Source: Caldithrix sp.
Lineage (GTDB): Bacteria; Zhuqueibacterota; Zhuqueibacteria; Oceanimicrobiales; Oceanimicrobiaceae
Direction: 5' to 3'
DNA length: 5,455 nucleotides
Assembly (NCBI GenBank): GCA_004357015.1
Contig: SMXE01000208.1
Location: 1-5,455 of the forward strand
Numbering within the stretch: position 1 is the first letter of the stretch; each line of letters begins with the position of its first letter. The notes below the pieces were generated by a model that had not been told where the DNA came from, searched no databases, and saw nothing but the letters and a program-made list of their open reading frames with translations. Both the position numbers and the translations under genes were made by a program. Of the stretch, positions 1-5,455 are shown piece by piece.

Positions 1-811
1 AAGTCAATCCGTTGACTTGCAGCTTGGCGTTTAACAGGCTGTCCGAAGCGGATGTGCCAACAGAGGTGATGTATCCACCGGCGGTACCGGAAGACTGAGC
101 TGTGTTATTGATATCTAAAGTCGAAAGCAGTGAATTACCGGAGTCAGTCATGACCATGCGGTAGGTGAATCCGGATTTACTGCTCTTGAAGATCATCCGG
201 CTCTTGCCGTCTTCCTCATGCACCACCGAGGCGCTGAGTTTTTCGTCCGCATCGATGGTGTCAGCGGTGACCGCCGAACTCATAGCGTTGTTTACCGCCA
301 ACGCGATTTCGTCCATGATGTCATCATTGGTAGAGCCGGTGGGATTCACCGTCACCGAGATGGTTTCGCGGTTGCTGCTGTCACTGTCCGTGGGGTGTCC
401 GACTGAAATCTGAAAAGTCTGGGATCCGTTGGTATCAAAAAACGTTCGCAACTCAGTTCCCGTTGCGCTGTACTGCTGAGAAACGCGCGTGTCAGAGATC
501 GCCAACCTTTCGACAAAAACGTCGTGGTTGCCCACCAGCGCCGAGGATTCGGCCGTGGCCGAAAACAGAGCGGAGTCGCTGCTTGATGCCGTCTTGGCTG
601 CAAAATAATCTGTCAGAACGTCGGTATACTTTTTCGCCAGCGAAGTGAGCGCCGAAAGCTTCGAATCCAGATCCGACAGGACTTTCTTGCGAACGTTAAG
701 CGCTGCTTTCCTGTCCTCCAATCTGAAACGCGGTATTGATTCAATCTGCAGCGTGGTCTCGATCAGTCTATCTATGCTTGAACTACCTGATGCGAAGATA
801 TCAAAGCCCAT
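1..811 (-). CDS. fliD: Flagellar hook-associated protein 2 (filament cap FliD), N-terminal part
   Basis: The reverse strand is open from ATG at 811 to the window edge, giving 270 codons, so the C-terminus is missing. FliD forms the cap at the distal end of the flagellum and helps flagellin subunits fold into the filament. The N-terminal half of the family is visible. Residues about 12-65 are an amphipathic helical segment (SIDRLIETTLQIESIPRFRL, then a KxxLSDLDSKLSALTSLA stretch) matching the FliD_N coiled-coil entry. Residues 96-106 (HDVFVERLAIS) fit the conserved 'V.V..LA' strand. Residues 131-180 resemble the ISV...DEIALAVNNA region, and 204-232 the 'L.l.s..tG....l...D' region. Residues 259-270 (LLNAKLQVNGLT) match the family's 'dA.f.vnG..i' site. 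The usual 'GLDtdsLV' motif near the start is altered to SSSIDRLIE. The ATG has a strong GAGGAG eight bases upstream. It lies 54 nt after fliS and is probably co-transcribed with it. Seen: the frame and motifs. Inferred: the name, from family knowledge. Confidence 0.88.
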   Translation of the reverse strand, partial: MGFDIFASGSSSIDRLIETTLQIESIPRFRLEDRKAALNVRKKVLSDLDSKLSALTSLAKKYTDVLTDYFAAKTASSSDSALFSATAESSALVGNHDVFVERLAISDTRVSQQYSATGTELRTFFDTNGSQTFQISVGHPTDSDSSNRETISVTVNPTGSTNDDIMDEIALAVNNAMSSAVTADTIDADEKLSASVVHEEDGKSRMIFKSSKSGFTYRMVMTDSGNSLLSTLDINNTAQSSGTAGGYITSVGTSASDSLLNAKLQVNGLT

Positions 812-819
812 CTTATTAA

Positions 820-825
820 CTCCTC
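820..825 (-). promoter_or_regulatory. Ribosome binding site of fliD
   Basis: GAGGAG on the minus strand with an eight-base spacer (TTAATAAG) before ATG at 811. This strong site fixes the fliD start, for which no other in-frame start is nearby. Confidence 0.8.
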
Positions 826-865
826 GAAATTAACCGAATTTGAGAAGCACTCTTCCTTGAATGGT

Positions 866-1207
866 TCAATTTTGGTTTCCTGTAGTGCGGCCCATGACCG
901 CGCTTTCCCATACCTCGCGCAGTCCTTCTAAAACCATGATCGCGTTCTGAAATTGTCCGCTGTGCACCTGGTCCAAAGCGTAGCGGTAGAGATCGAAATA
1001 CTCCATAGCGACCGCCTTGTAGTCAAAGTCCAGCGCAGAAATCAGCTCAACGAATACTCTGGCGGCCTTTTCCCTTTGACCTGCACGACAACTCCGTAAG
1101 CCGATCTCATAAAGCATCAAGATCAACTTCTCGGGCGAGGCGGTCCTGATTTGCTGCACCAGGTAAGGATTTTCCCGTCTATTCTGGTTTGCAATCTGAG
1201 CTGACAT
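866..1207 (-). CDS. fliS: Flagellin export chaperone FliS
   Basis: A 113-residue protein, slightly shorter than typical FliS (about 120-140). FliS binds the C-terminal disordered region of flagellin in the cytoplasm, prevents early polymerisation and delivers it to the export apparatus. The most diagnostic segment is residues 13-43, NPYLVQQIRTASPEKLILMLYEIGLRSCRAG, split here as NPYLVQQIRTASPEK then LILMLYEIGLRSCRAG; it matches the family's 'Y....I.TASPeeLIlMLYdgair' signature. The rest is helical: residues 44-62 (EKAARVFVELISALDFD), then YFDLYRYALDQVHSG (70-84), then NAIMVLEGLREVWESAV (88-104), consistent with the FliS four-helix bundle. The ATG at 1207 is preceded by GGAG with a six-base spacer. 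A sigma-28-like promoter lies about 50 nt upstream. fliD follows after 54 nt. The order fliS then fliD is reversed from the common fliD-fliS arrangement. Identification is strong on sequence; the function follows from the family. Confidence 0.92.
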   Translation of the reverse strand: MSAQIANQNRRENPYLVQQIRTASPEKLILMLYEIGLRSCRAGQREKAARVFVELISALDFDYKAVAMEYFDLYRYALDQVHSGQFQNAIMVLEGLREVWESAVMGRTTGNQN

Positions 1208-1213
1208 TTTCTT

Positions 1214-1217
1214 CTCC
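1214..1217 (-). promoter_or_regulatory. Ribosome binding site of fliS
   Basis: GGAG on the minus strand, inside CGGAGAAG, six bases before the ATG at 1207. The spacing is good and supports this start. Confidence 0.7.
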
Positions 1218-1258
1218 GTCTCTGACAGTCCTTAATCCAAGGGGTTTTCTTAGTTTAA

Positions 1259-1285
1259 TTATCGGCAACCGCCGCCCCTACTTGC
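1259..1285 (-). promoter_or_regulatory. Sigma-28 (FliA)-like promoter for fliS-fliD
   Basis: On the minus strand, GCCGATAA at 1266-1259 is an exact match to the sigma-28 -10 consensus. Eleven bases upstream, the canonical spacing, is GCAAGTAG (1285-1278), which shares the central AAGT with the consensus TAAAGTTT (four of eight positions). Transcription would begin near 1252, leaving a leader of about 45 nt before fliS. This fits the late-class control of filament genes by FliA known in enterobacteria and others. The -35 is weak, so the call rests mainly on the -10 and the location. Confidence 0.6.
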
Positions 1286-1300
1286 CAGTGTCAGCTCAAC

Positions 1301-1316
1301 TTTTTTGACTTTTTTT
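1301..1316 (-). promoter_or_regulatory. Phased A-tracts upstream of the fliS promoter
   Basis: On the minus strand, A7 (1316-1310), GTC, then A6 (1306-1301) give two A-tracts about one helical turn apart. They sit roughly 50-65 bases upstream of the inferred start of transcription. Such tracts bend DNA and can act as UP-like elements for the RNA polymerase alpha subunit. The tracts are seen; the role is inferred. On the plus strand they read as T-runs, but no GC-rich stem precedes them and no plus-strand gene ends here, so a terminator is unlikely. Confidence 0.3.
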
Positions 1317-1371
1317 GAAATAAAATCGAATCAAAGGAAGAATGCGCGCAACCGATCAAATATCTTGCAGG

Positions 1372-2988
1372 TTAACGCCCTTTGGCCATCTGCCACATCT
1401 CCCTCGCTCGCTCTTCCTGCCCGTGCTGGTGGTAGATGTCGCCCATGAGATTGAGCGTGCCAGCGTGTGCCGAATCGAACCTCAGCACCTGGTTGAGCAG
1501 CGAAAGTCCCTCGCGAGTCTTGCCTGCATCGATCAATTGTCGGGCCGTCTGAAACAGCCAGTCAGCGCTGCCGGAATCCGGCCCTGCATCGGCAACCGCT
1601 ATATCGCTGCTTTTCGGTTGCTCATTGTCGCTGAGGAACTCTTCTATCCACCGGCAAATGTTCTGGCATTTTTCATCCACGGTGAGCAGTTGAATATCAT
1701 TTTCCTTCCTGATAGCATGTGCCGCCTCAATGTATTGTGAGTGGTTTTTCCCGTTCATATAATAATGAATGGCCGCAACAAGCTCGTTTTTATCGAAAAC
1801 ATATTTCATGCAATTCTCCCTGAACAGGATATTGCTTTCGTTCAGCTTGTCCCGGTCATAAGCAACATCGTAGAAACTTGACAGCGGCAGTACAATGCCG
1901 GGCTTGTCCCCAAGAAAAAATTCCCAAAGCAGGGAAGATGTGTGCGGACAAATCATCAAATCAGACGCCGCGATAATTTCGCTCAGCTTCGCGTGGGCGA
2001 TCAGATCAATGTGCAGACCAATGGATTCTGCAAATCGTTCCAGATAACAAACCGTGTCGCTCCAGACGGGATTTCTCGCAAATGCGGGATGCAGTTTGAT
2101 GATGACTTGTATTTTTTCGTTCAATTTTCTTAACTCTGCCAGAGCACGGAGCGTAGTCTTGAAGAACTCCGCGTGATCGATTTGACCGGCGATGATGACT
2201 GAGGGTTTATGCGGTTCGATCCAGGTACTCGTGACGGTGACGGTGAACTGCTCATCTTTGAGGCCGAGGCTTCTCAACGCTTCTGTTTTCGCAATGGCAG
2301 GATCGAACGACAAGTCATTTGGGGTGCCATTTACAACGAAGTTCACACTTCCCCCAACATCGCCGTAGCTGTACAGCGCCTCCCAATACTCCTTCTCCAA
2401 ATGATTATCCAGATTAACATAGTCAGAAATTGCAAACCAGTTCGAATACGCCGACTTTGATTTCAAGGCAGACAGGGCCGGGCGCGCAGCAAAGAAACTG
2501 TGTTCAATATTAAACGTGGGGATGCCGAGTTTCTTCGCCTCAATGATAGTCGGGCGTCTCAGGCCGGAATAGTCTGCATTGCTGACGACCATATCAATCT
2601 TAACCTTCTTCGCCAGCTTTCTGAACAACTGCGCCAGCACGAACGCAGAAAAGCATGAGGCATGAAAGCTTTTGTATTCACTGCGGCCGAGTGGGGGTAT
2701 CGAGCTGTCCGGGAAAAGTTTCTCGATTTCGGATTTGGTAAATTCGAGAAACTGACCCATTTCCCAGAAAGCCTCTTCATAATCCAACTTGAGTTCGTCT
2801 TCGCCCAGAATGTCTTCAACAAGTTCAGGTTTTACCCCGGGCGTCGGTTCAAAGGCGTGGCCTTGAAACGTGATAACCCTGAACTCCTGACAAAGGTGCT
2901 GCATCAATTGCTGGTTCCGGCCAGGGAACAGGCCGACGGAGAAGATAGTTTTTGGTCCGGCAGATGCTAACTTGGCTTTATTCTTCAT
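1372..2988 (-). CDS. GT-B-like glycosyltransferase with C-terminal TPR tail
   Basis: A 538-residue protein from ATG at 2988. Residues about 13-45 (KTIFSVGLFPGRNQQLMQHL) look like a nucleotide-binding Rossmann opening. GIPTFNIEHSFF (155-166) occupies the place of the 'gip...l.HG' turn of GT-B enzymes. VIIKLHPAF (295-303) and ASDLMICPHTSSLLWEFFLG (341-360) are the hallmark C-domain motifs shared with CDP-glycerol glycerophosphotransferases and capsule transferases. Residues about 475-538 (ADWLFQTARQLIDAGKTREG, then LNLMGDIYHQHGQEERAREM) form one or two TPR units, joined by a polar linker at about 454-474. It is probably cytoplasmic; no signal peptide or membrane helix is seen. It probably transfers a sugar or polyol-phosphate; donor and acceptor are unknown. 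A TTG at 3006 would add six residues, but ATG at 2988 is preferred: it overlaps the upstream gene by 11 nt (ATGAAGAATAA), favouring translational coupling, and has only a weak GAAGA site. Next to fliS-fliD, flagellin or surface-glycan modification is plausible but unproven. Confidence 0.72.
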   Translation of the reverse strand: MKNKAKLASAGPKTIFSVGLFPGRNQQLMQHLCQEFRVITFQGHAFEPTPGVKPELVEDILGEDELKLDYEEAFWEMGQFLEFTKSEIEKLFPDSSIPPLGRSEYKSFHASCFSAFVLAQLFRKLAKKVKIDMVVSNADYSGLRRPTIIEAKKLGIPTFNIEHSFFAARPALSALKSKSAYSNWFAISDYVNLDNHLEKEYWEALYSYGDVGGSVNFVVNGTPNDLSFDPAIAKTEALRSLGLKDEQFTVTVTSTWIEPHKPSVIIAGQIDHAEFFKTTLRALAELRKLNEKIQVIIKLHPAFARNPVWSDTVCYLERFAESIGLHIDLIAHAKLSEIIAASDLMICPHTSSLLWEFFLGDKPGIVLPLSSFYDVAYDRDKLNESNILFRENCMKYVFDKNELVAAIHYYMNGKNHSQYIEAAHAIRKENDIQLLTVDEKCQNICRWIEEFLSDNEQPKSSDIAVADAGPDSGSADWLFQTARQLIDAGKTREGLSLLNQVLRFDSAHAGTLNLMGDIYHQHGQEERAREMWQMAKGR

Positions 2989-3715
2989 AGAGTCTTCGCA
3001 ATACAATTTGATTTAATATGAACGCATAATCTATGTTCAGGTACTGGCACAGGGAAGGAAATTCATTCTTCTCCAAGGTATCGAAATTCAGCCTGTTTCT
3101 CAGACTGCGCAGATAGTCATCGAACCGGTGCATCTCGGTTGACGTCGGTTTTGAGTCCTGCCTGGTTATGTGCTCCTTGATCAATTCGTAATCAATGTAC
3201 TGACTCGCCAGGCACTGCGGACAAAGATACTCGCGATAGATGAATAATGACATATGAACAGGCACGCGATGTTTCTCGCGGCAGCATTGGCACTGTGATT
3301 CAAAAATGTAGGTCGTTGTGCCGTCACCGCATTTGATAAGCCAATCCAATAAATTGGCAGCGTAAAGAGGAATTTTGTCGTTCTTTTTGTATGCGGTACA
3401 CCAGCTTGCGGAATCTTCCATTGCGGCGTCGGCAAATTGGGAGTCGAATTTATCGGGAAAAAGCAAGGTGAGCCGAAGCCGAATTCCGCCGGGCAGAGAT
3501 TGCTGCCAATCCGGGAGCATCTCCAAATGATGGAATAGTTTCAGCGCCTGTTCATTTGCACCTAAAGCAATAGACATTCTCACGGCCTCAATCAGCACTC
3601 CGAGGTCCTTTTGATTCGTCTTCAAGTGTCTATTCAACAAAGAAAAGGCATCATCATAATCACCCTCGTTCCTTAAAACTCGAATCCTTTCGAGAATGGT
3701 GGTCGTTTCGCACAT
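2978..3715 (-). CDS. Unrecognised protein: TPR-like N-terminus plus Cys-rich zinc-ribbon-like segment
   Basis: A 245-residue protein that I do not recognise. Residues about 5-65 are paired amphipathic helices (ILERIRVLRNEGDYDDAFSL, then EAVRMSIALGANEQALKLFH) of the TPR type. The middle holds CQCC at 142-145 and CPQC at 165-168, about 19 residues apart, a spacing compatible with a zinc ribbon or structural zinc site. The C-terminal third is charged and helical (MHRFDDYLRSLRNRLNF). There is no signal peptide or membrane segment, so it is probably cytoplasmic. The longest start is ATG at 3721, but GAGGG abuts it directly; ATG at 3715 has that site at six bases and is chosen. The gene starts 16 nt after the methyltransferase gene stop and overlaps the next gene by 11 nt, so it belongs to the operon. 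An adaptor or scaffold for the adjacent transferases is possible, based only on TPR content and context. No catalytic motif was seen. GC is low, for example 21 of 60 bases at 3001-3060. Confidence 0.7.
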   Translation of the reverse strand: MCETTTILERIRVLRNEGDYDDAFSLLNRHLKTNQKDLGVLIEAVRMSIALGANEQALKLFHHLEMLPDWQQSLPGGIRLRLTLLFPDKFDSQFADAAMEDSASWCTAYKKNDKIPLYAANLLDWLIKCGDGTTTYIFESQCQCCREKHRVPVHMSLFIYREYLCPQCLASQYIDYELIKEHITRQDSKPTSTEMHRFDDYLRSLRNRLNFDTLEKNEFPSLCQYLNIDYAFILNQIVLRRLYEE

Positions 3716-3721
3716 TTTCAT

Positions 3722-3726
3722 CCCTC
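3722..3726 (-). promoter_or_regulatory. Ribosome binding site deciding the start at 3715
   Basis: GAGGG on the minus strand directly abuts ATG at 3721 (zero spacer) but is six bases from the in-frame ATG at 3715. This makes 3715 the more likely initiation codon. Confidence 0.6.
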
Positions 3727-3731
3727 GTCAA

Positions 3732-4907
3732 TTAATTGCTATCGGCGCCCGGCGCGCTCAGATAGATGTTGCCTTCCGGCGTGTAAGTGGGGCACTCAAG
3801 AGCCAGGCGAATCAAACTGTCATACTTTCTGAAATACGGGATATTCAGAAGTCTCTTTATGCGTGCGTAGGCCTCCTCCCTGTCACCAAGATATGCCAAC
3901 GCGGCTGCATGCTGAAGCTCATAATTCTGAAGACAGAAAGTATCATTTCGGTCGGCTGCTTCCATCAATAAGAATTCAAAAATTGCCTCGAAGGTCGCTT
4001 GGTCTATTTGCTCCGGCGAATCCGGGAAGCCCGCGCTAATCGTTTGTGCATCAAGGCTTTTTGTGAGGCGGAATGTATAGGTATTGTCAACACAAGCGAC
4101 CAATTTGAAATGCTCTCGCATCAACGTCATGAAGACCGGAATCCAAAAGCAGGTAAAGGCGCCATAGTCCTGAAAAATGAAATGGCTGCCAGGGGTAACG
4201 TGGTCGCAAACGGCCTGCATGAAATATTTTGTTCCGTACCAGCTCTTGCAACCGTCAATGAACACCGCATCAAACATGGCAGCCGGGGGCAGCCGGAAGA
4301 TGTTCTTTAGTGCGGCAATTTCATCGGCGGTTTTGGGCAAAACCCCTTCAGCATGATCCAAGAACCGGTAATATGCGTGGTTTTGATGAATCAACCGAAA
4401 GAGTGTCTGGAACTCAGACGTACTTTTAATGTGATCTTCTGCTTCCTGACCTAACAACCCTTTCTGAAATAGAGGTGCGAGAAATGCGATAAGACGGTCA
4501 GGGCTATAGTAATCGTCAAATTTGTCAAACGTAAATAACCGGCAGCGGTCCAGCCGGCTGTTGTTTAGCTGCATGCCCATCGCCATGGCCCGGGTCGAGC
4601 CACCGAGAAACGGACCGATTTCAAGAACGTGATAGTGGCCAGACCAAACATCTTTAAAAAAATTAAAGAGAAACGTACGCTCATGAACCGTCGTTTCCGT
4701 CGGTATTTCGTTGAGCAGATCGCGATATTTACGACCGCGCTGGTCCGTGCCCGCTGCAAACAGTGACAGAGTACGGCCAAAAAATGCCGGATAAAGGTCC
4801 GGGCCGAGTCTGTCTTCAAACGATGTTGCAAAGGATGAGACGGACAGGGTCTTCGCATCTTGTAAAAACCTTGCTAACTGTTTGTTCTGCTCTCTAGATT
4901 GCTTCAC
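3732..4907 (-). CDS. Class I SAM-dependent methyltransferase-like protein with C-terminal helical extension
   Basis: A 391-residue protein from GTG at 4907. VLEIGPFLGGST (94-105) is the glycine-rich SAM-binding motif I. The acidic residue D128 in LFTFDKFDD fits the end of strand beta-2 that contacts the SAM ribose. FDAVFIDGCKSWYGTKYFMQ (212-231) and PGSHFIFQDYG (239-249) correspond to the later core strands. The pattern is closest to the Methyltransf_24/TylF-type group, which acts on sugars, antibiotics and cell-surface glycans. Residues about 1-90 are a helical cap. The last 85 residues include a TPR-like pair (LQHAAALAYLGDREEAYARI) beyond the usual methyltransferase core. No signal peptide is evident. 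Reading could begin at TTG 4919, overlapping the upstream stop (TTGA), but GAGGA lies five bases before GTG 4907, which is preferred. The operon context suggests methylation of a sugar or carrier intermediate; the substrate is unknown. Confidence 0.72.
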   Translation of the reverse strand: MKQSREQNKQLARFLQDAKTLSVSSFATSFEDRLGPDLYPAFFGRTLSLFAAGTDQRGRKYRDLLNEIPTETTVHERTFLFNFFKDVWSGHYHVLEIGPFLGGSTRAMAMGMQLNNSRLDRCRLFTFDKFDDYYSPDRLIAFLAPLFQKGLLGQEAEDHIKSTSEFQTLFRLIHQNHAYYRFLDHAEGVLPKTADEIAALKNIFRLPPAAMFDAVFIDGCKSWYGTKYFMQAVCDHVTPGSHFIFQDYGAFTCFWIPVFMTLMREHFKLVACVDNTYTFRLTKSLDAQTISAGFPDSPEQIDQATFEAIFEFLLMEAADRNDTFCLQNYELQHAAALAYLGDREEAYARIKRLLNIPYFRKYDSLIRLALECPTYTPEGNIYLSAPGADSN

Positions 4908-4912
4908 AGTTA

Positions 4913-4917
4913 TCCTC
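4913..4917 (-). promoter_or_regulatory. Ribosome binding site deciding the methyltransferase start
   Basis: GAGGA on the minus strand, five bases before GTG at 4907. It shares bases with the TGA stop of the upstream gene (TTGAGGA), so the terminating ribosome may pass directly to the next start. The alternative TTG at 4919 has no such site. Confidence 0.6.
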
Positions 4918-5455
4918 AACCAGGCAAGGGTTCAATTGCAAAAGAAAATCGGAGATTGGCATCTTCTGCCGGCAATCCCAAACCAGGCCTTCTGGTTTCA
5001 TCGAGTTCCTGCGCTGAAAACCATAGGCGCAAAAAGTATGTATCTTGCAGTTCCTTATAAGCCACCAACCCAATGGTAGCGGCCCGGGATTGATCCACGA
5101 TAACCCGAATGCCCTTTTGGGCGTCGCCGATGGCCACCCAGCCAGCCGTCAGCCCCACTCCGGCGTTGGCCGAAACCAATCCGGAGACAGGCTGCCCGTG
5201 GTCGAAGGTTGCGCCGGCCAGGCGGAAGGTTTCGGGCCGATGTCCGCCATTATGCGTGCTGTAGTAGAGCGTGTCTCGATCAAAATTCTCCGGATTGAGC
5301 GTCACTGCGCCGAGACGTAACATTCCCATCGGACACGCCGGCCAGTCAATCTGGTAGTGCAGGCTAACACGCGCCTTATGCTTAGAAACGCTGACGGTTT
5401 TTCGAATCGGCCCCAGCGAGGTTTCTACAACGGCAGTGACCTCGACTGTATTTTC
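4916..5455 (-). CDS. C-terminal part of a beta-rich protein, possibly a carbohydrate-active enzyme
   Basis: The frame is open from the right edge, with a codon starting exactly at 5455, to TGA at 4916-4918. This gives 179 residues lacking the N-terminus. The sequence is rich in predicted strands and turns with few helices. It contains KARVSLHYQIDWPACP (about 27-42), MGMLRLGAVTLNPENFDRDT, STHNGG and GWVAIGDAQKGIRVIVDQSR. It ends ANLRFSFAIEPLPG. This looks like a beta-sandwich, such as the C-terminal domain of GH57-type alpha-glucan hydrolases and related glycosidases, but I recognise no catalytic residues here and the assignment is tentative. The internal methionine at 5329 is not taken as the start, because the frame continues upstream without a stop. 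The gene precedes the methyltransferase gene by 8 nt and is GC-rich (42 of 60 bases at 5161-5220), unlike the genes that follow. Confidence 0.55.
   Translation of the reverse strand, partial: ENTVEVTAVVETSLGPIRKTVSVSKHKARVSLHYQIDWPACPMGMLRLGAVTLNPENFDRDTLYYSTHNGGHRPETFRLAGATFDHGQPVSGLVSANAGVGLTAGWVAIGDAQKGIRVIVDQSRAATIGLVAYKELQDTYFLRLWFSAQELDETRRPGLGLPAEDANLRFSFAIEPLPG

Noticed and set aside
352..603. 83-residue minus-strand frame within the fliD region
   Set aside because: It is a different frame from fliD, rich in Arg/Pro/Thr with no family signature; the fliD frame is continuous through the same bases.
1267..1289. Sigma-54 promoter (TGGCAAG followed by TTGC)
   Set aside because: The two elements are separated by 12 bases instead of about 4, so the required GG-N10-GC spacing is absent.
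1301..1316. T-runs on the plus strand as a rho-independent terminator
   Set aside because: No GC-rich stem-loop precedes them and no plus-strand gene ends here. On the minus strand they are A-runs, so they cannot terminate the glycosyltransferase transcript.
1342..1740. 132-residue open frame on the plus strand
   Set aside because: Lies almost wholly antisense to the glycosyltransferase gene, has no recognisable motif, and no convincing ribosome site.
2989..3006. TTG start at 3006 for the glycosyltransferase
   Set aside because: It lacks a ribosome site and adds six residues unlike a conserved N-terminus; the ATG at 2988 sits in a typical short overlap with the upstream stop.
5045..5320. 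91-residue open frame on the plus strand
   Set aside because: Antisense shadow of the partial GC-rich gene, whose own frame stays open to the window edge with a coherent strand pattern.

Overview
All genes in this window read on the minus strand, so transcription runs from high to low coordinates. The flagellar chaperone FliS followed by the filament cap protein FliD indicates a motile, flagellated bacterium. Strong Shine-Dalgarno sites and a sigma-28-like promoter fit a Gram-negative or related lineage. I cannot name the taxon. No mobile element, tRNA, rRNA or CRISPR array is visible.

Right part (5455 down to about 1372): four tightly packed genes that look like one operon, whose promoter lies outside the window. 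They are (1) the C-terminal 179 residues of a beta-rich protein that may be a carbohydrate-active enzyme; (2) a class I SAM-dependent methyltransferase-like protein with a helical C-terminal extension; (3) a 245-residue protein with a TPR-like N-terminus and a Cys-rich zinc-ribbon-like segment, which I do not recognise; and (4) a GT-B-like glycosyltransferase, resembling capsule or teichoic-acid type transferases, with a TPR tail. Junctions are an 8-nt gap, a 16-nt gap and an 11-nt overlap. In two cases the Shine-Dalgarno position favours a start slightly downstream of the longest possible one. Spot counts show genes 2-4 to be poorer in GC than the flanks.

Left part (1371 down to 1): a 164-nt intergenic region carries an exact sigma-28 -10 element (GCCGATAA) with a partial -35 at the canonical 11-nt spacing and two helically phased A-tracts upstream. 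It is followed by fliS and then the first 270 codons of fliD, which runs off the left edge. fliS before fliD is the reverse of the common order.

Working model (inference): the four-gene operon supplies a sugar or methyl modification system for a surface polymer, plausibly flagellin glycosylation given its position next to fliS-fliD, while fliS-fliD is switched on as a late flagellar unit from its own promoter.
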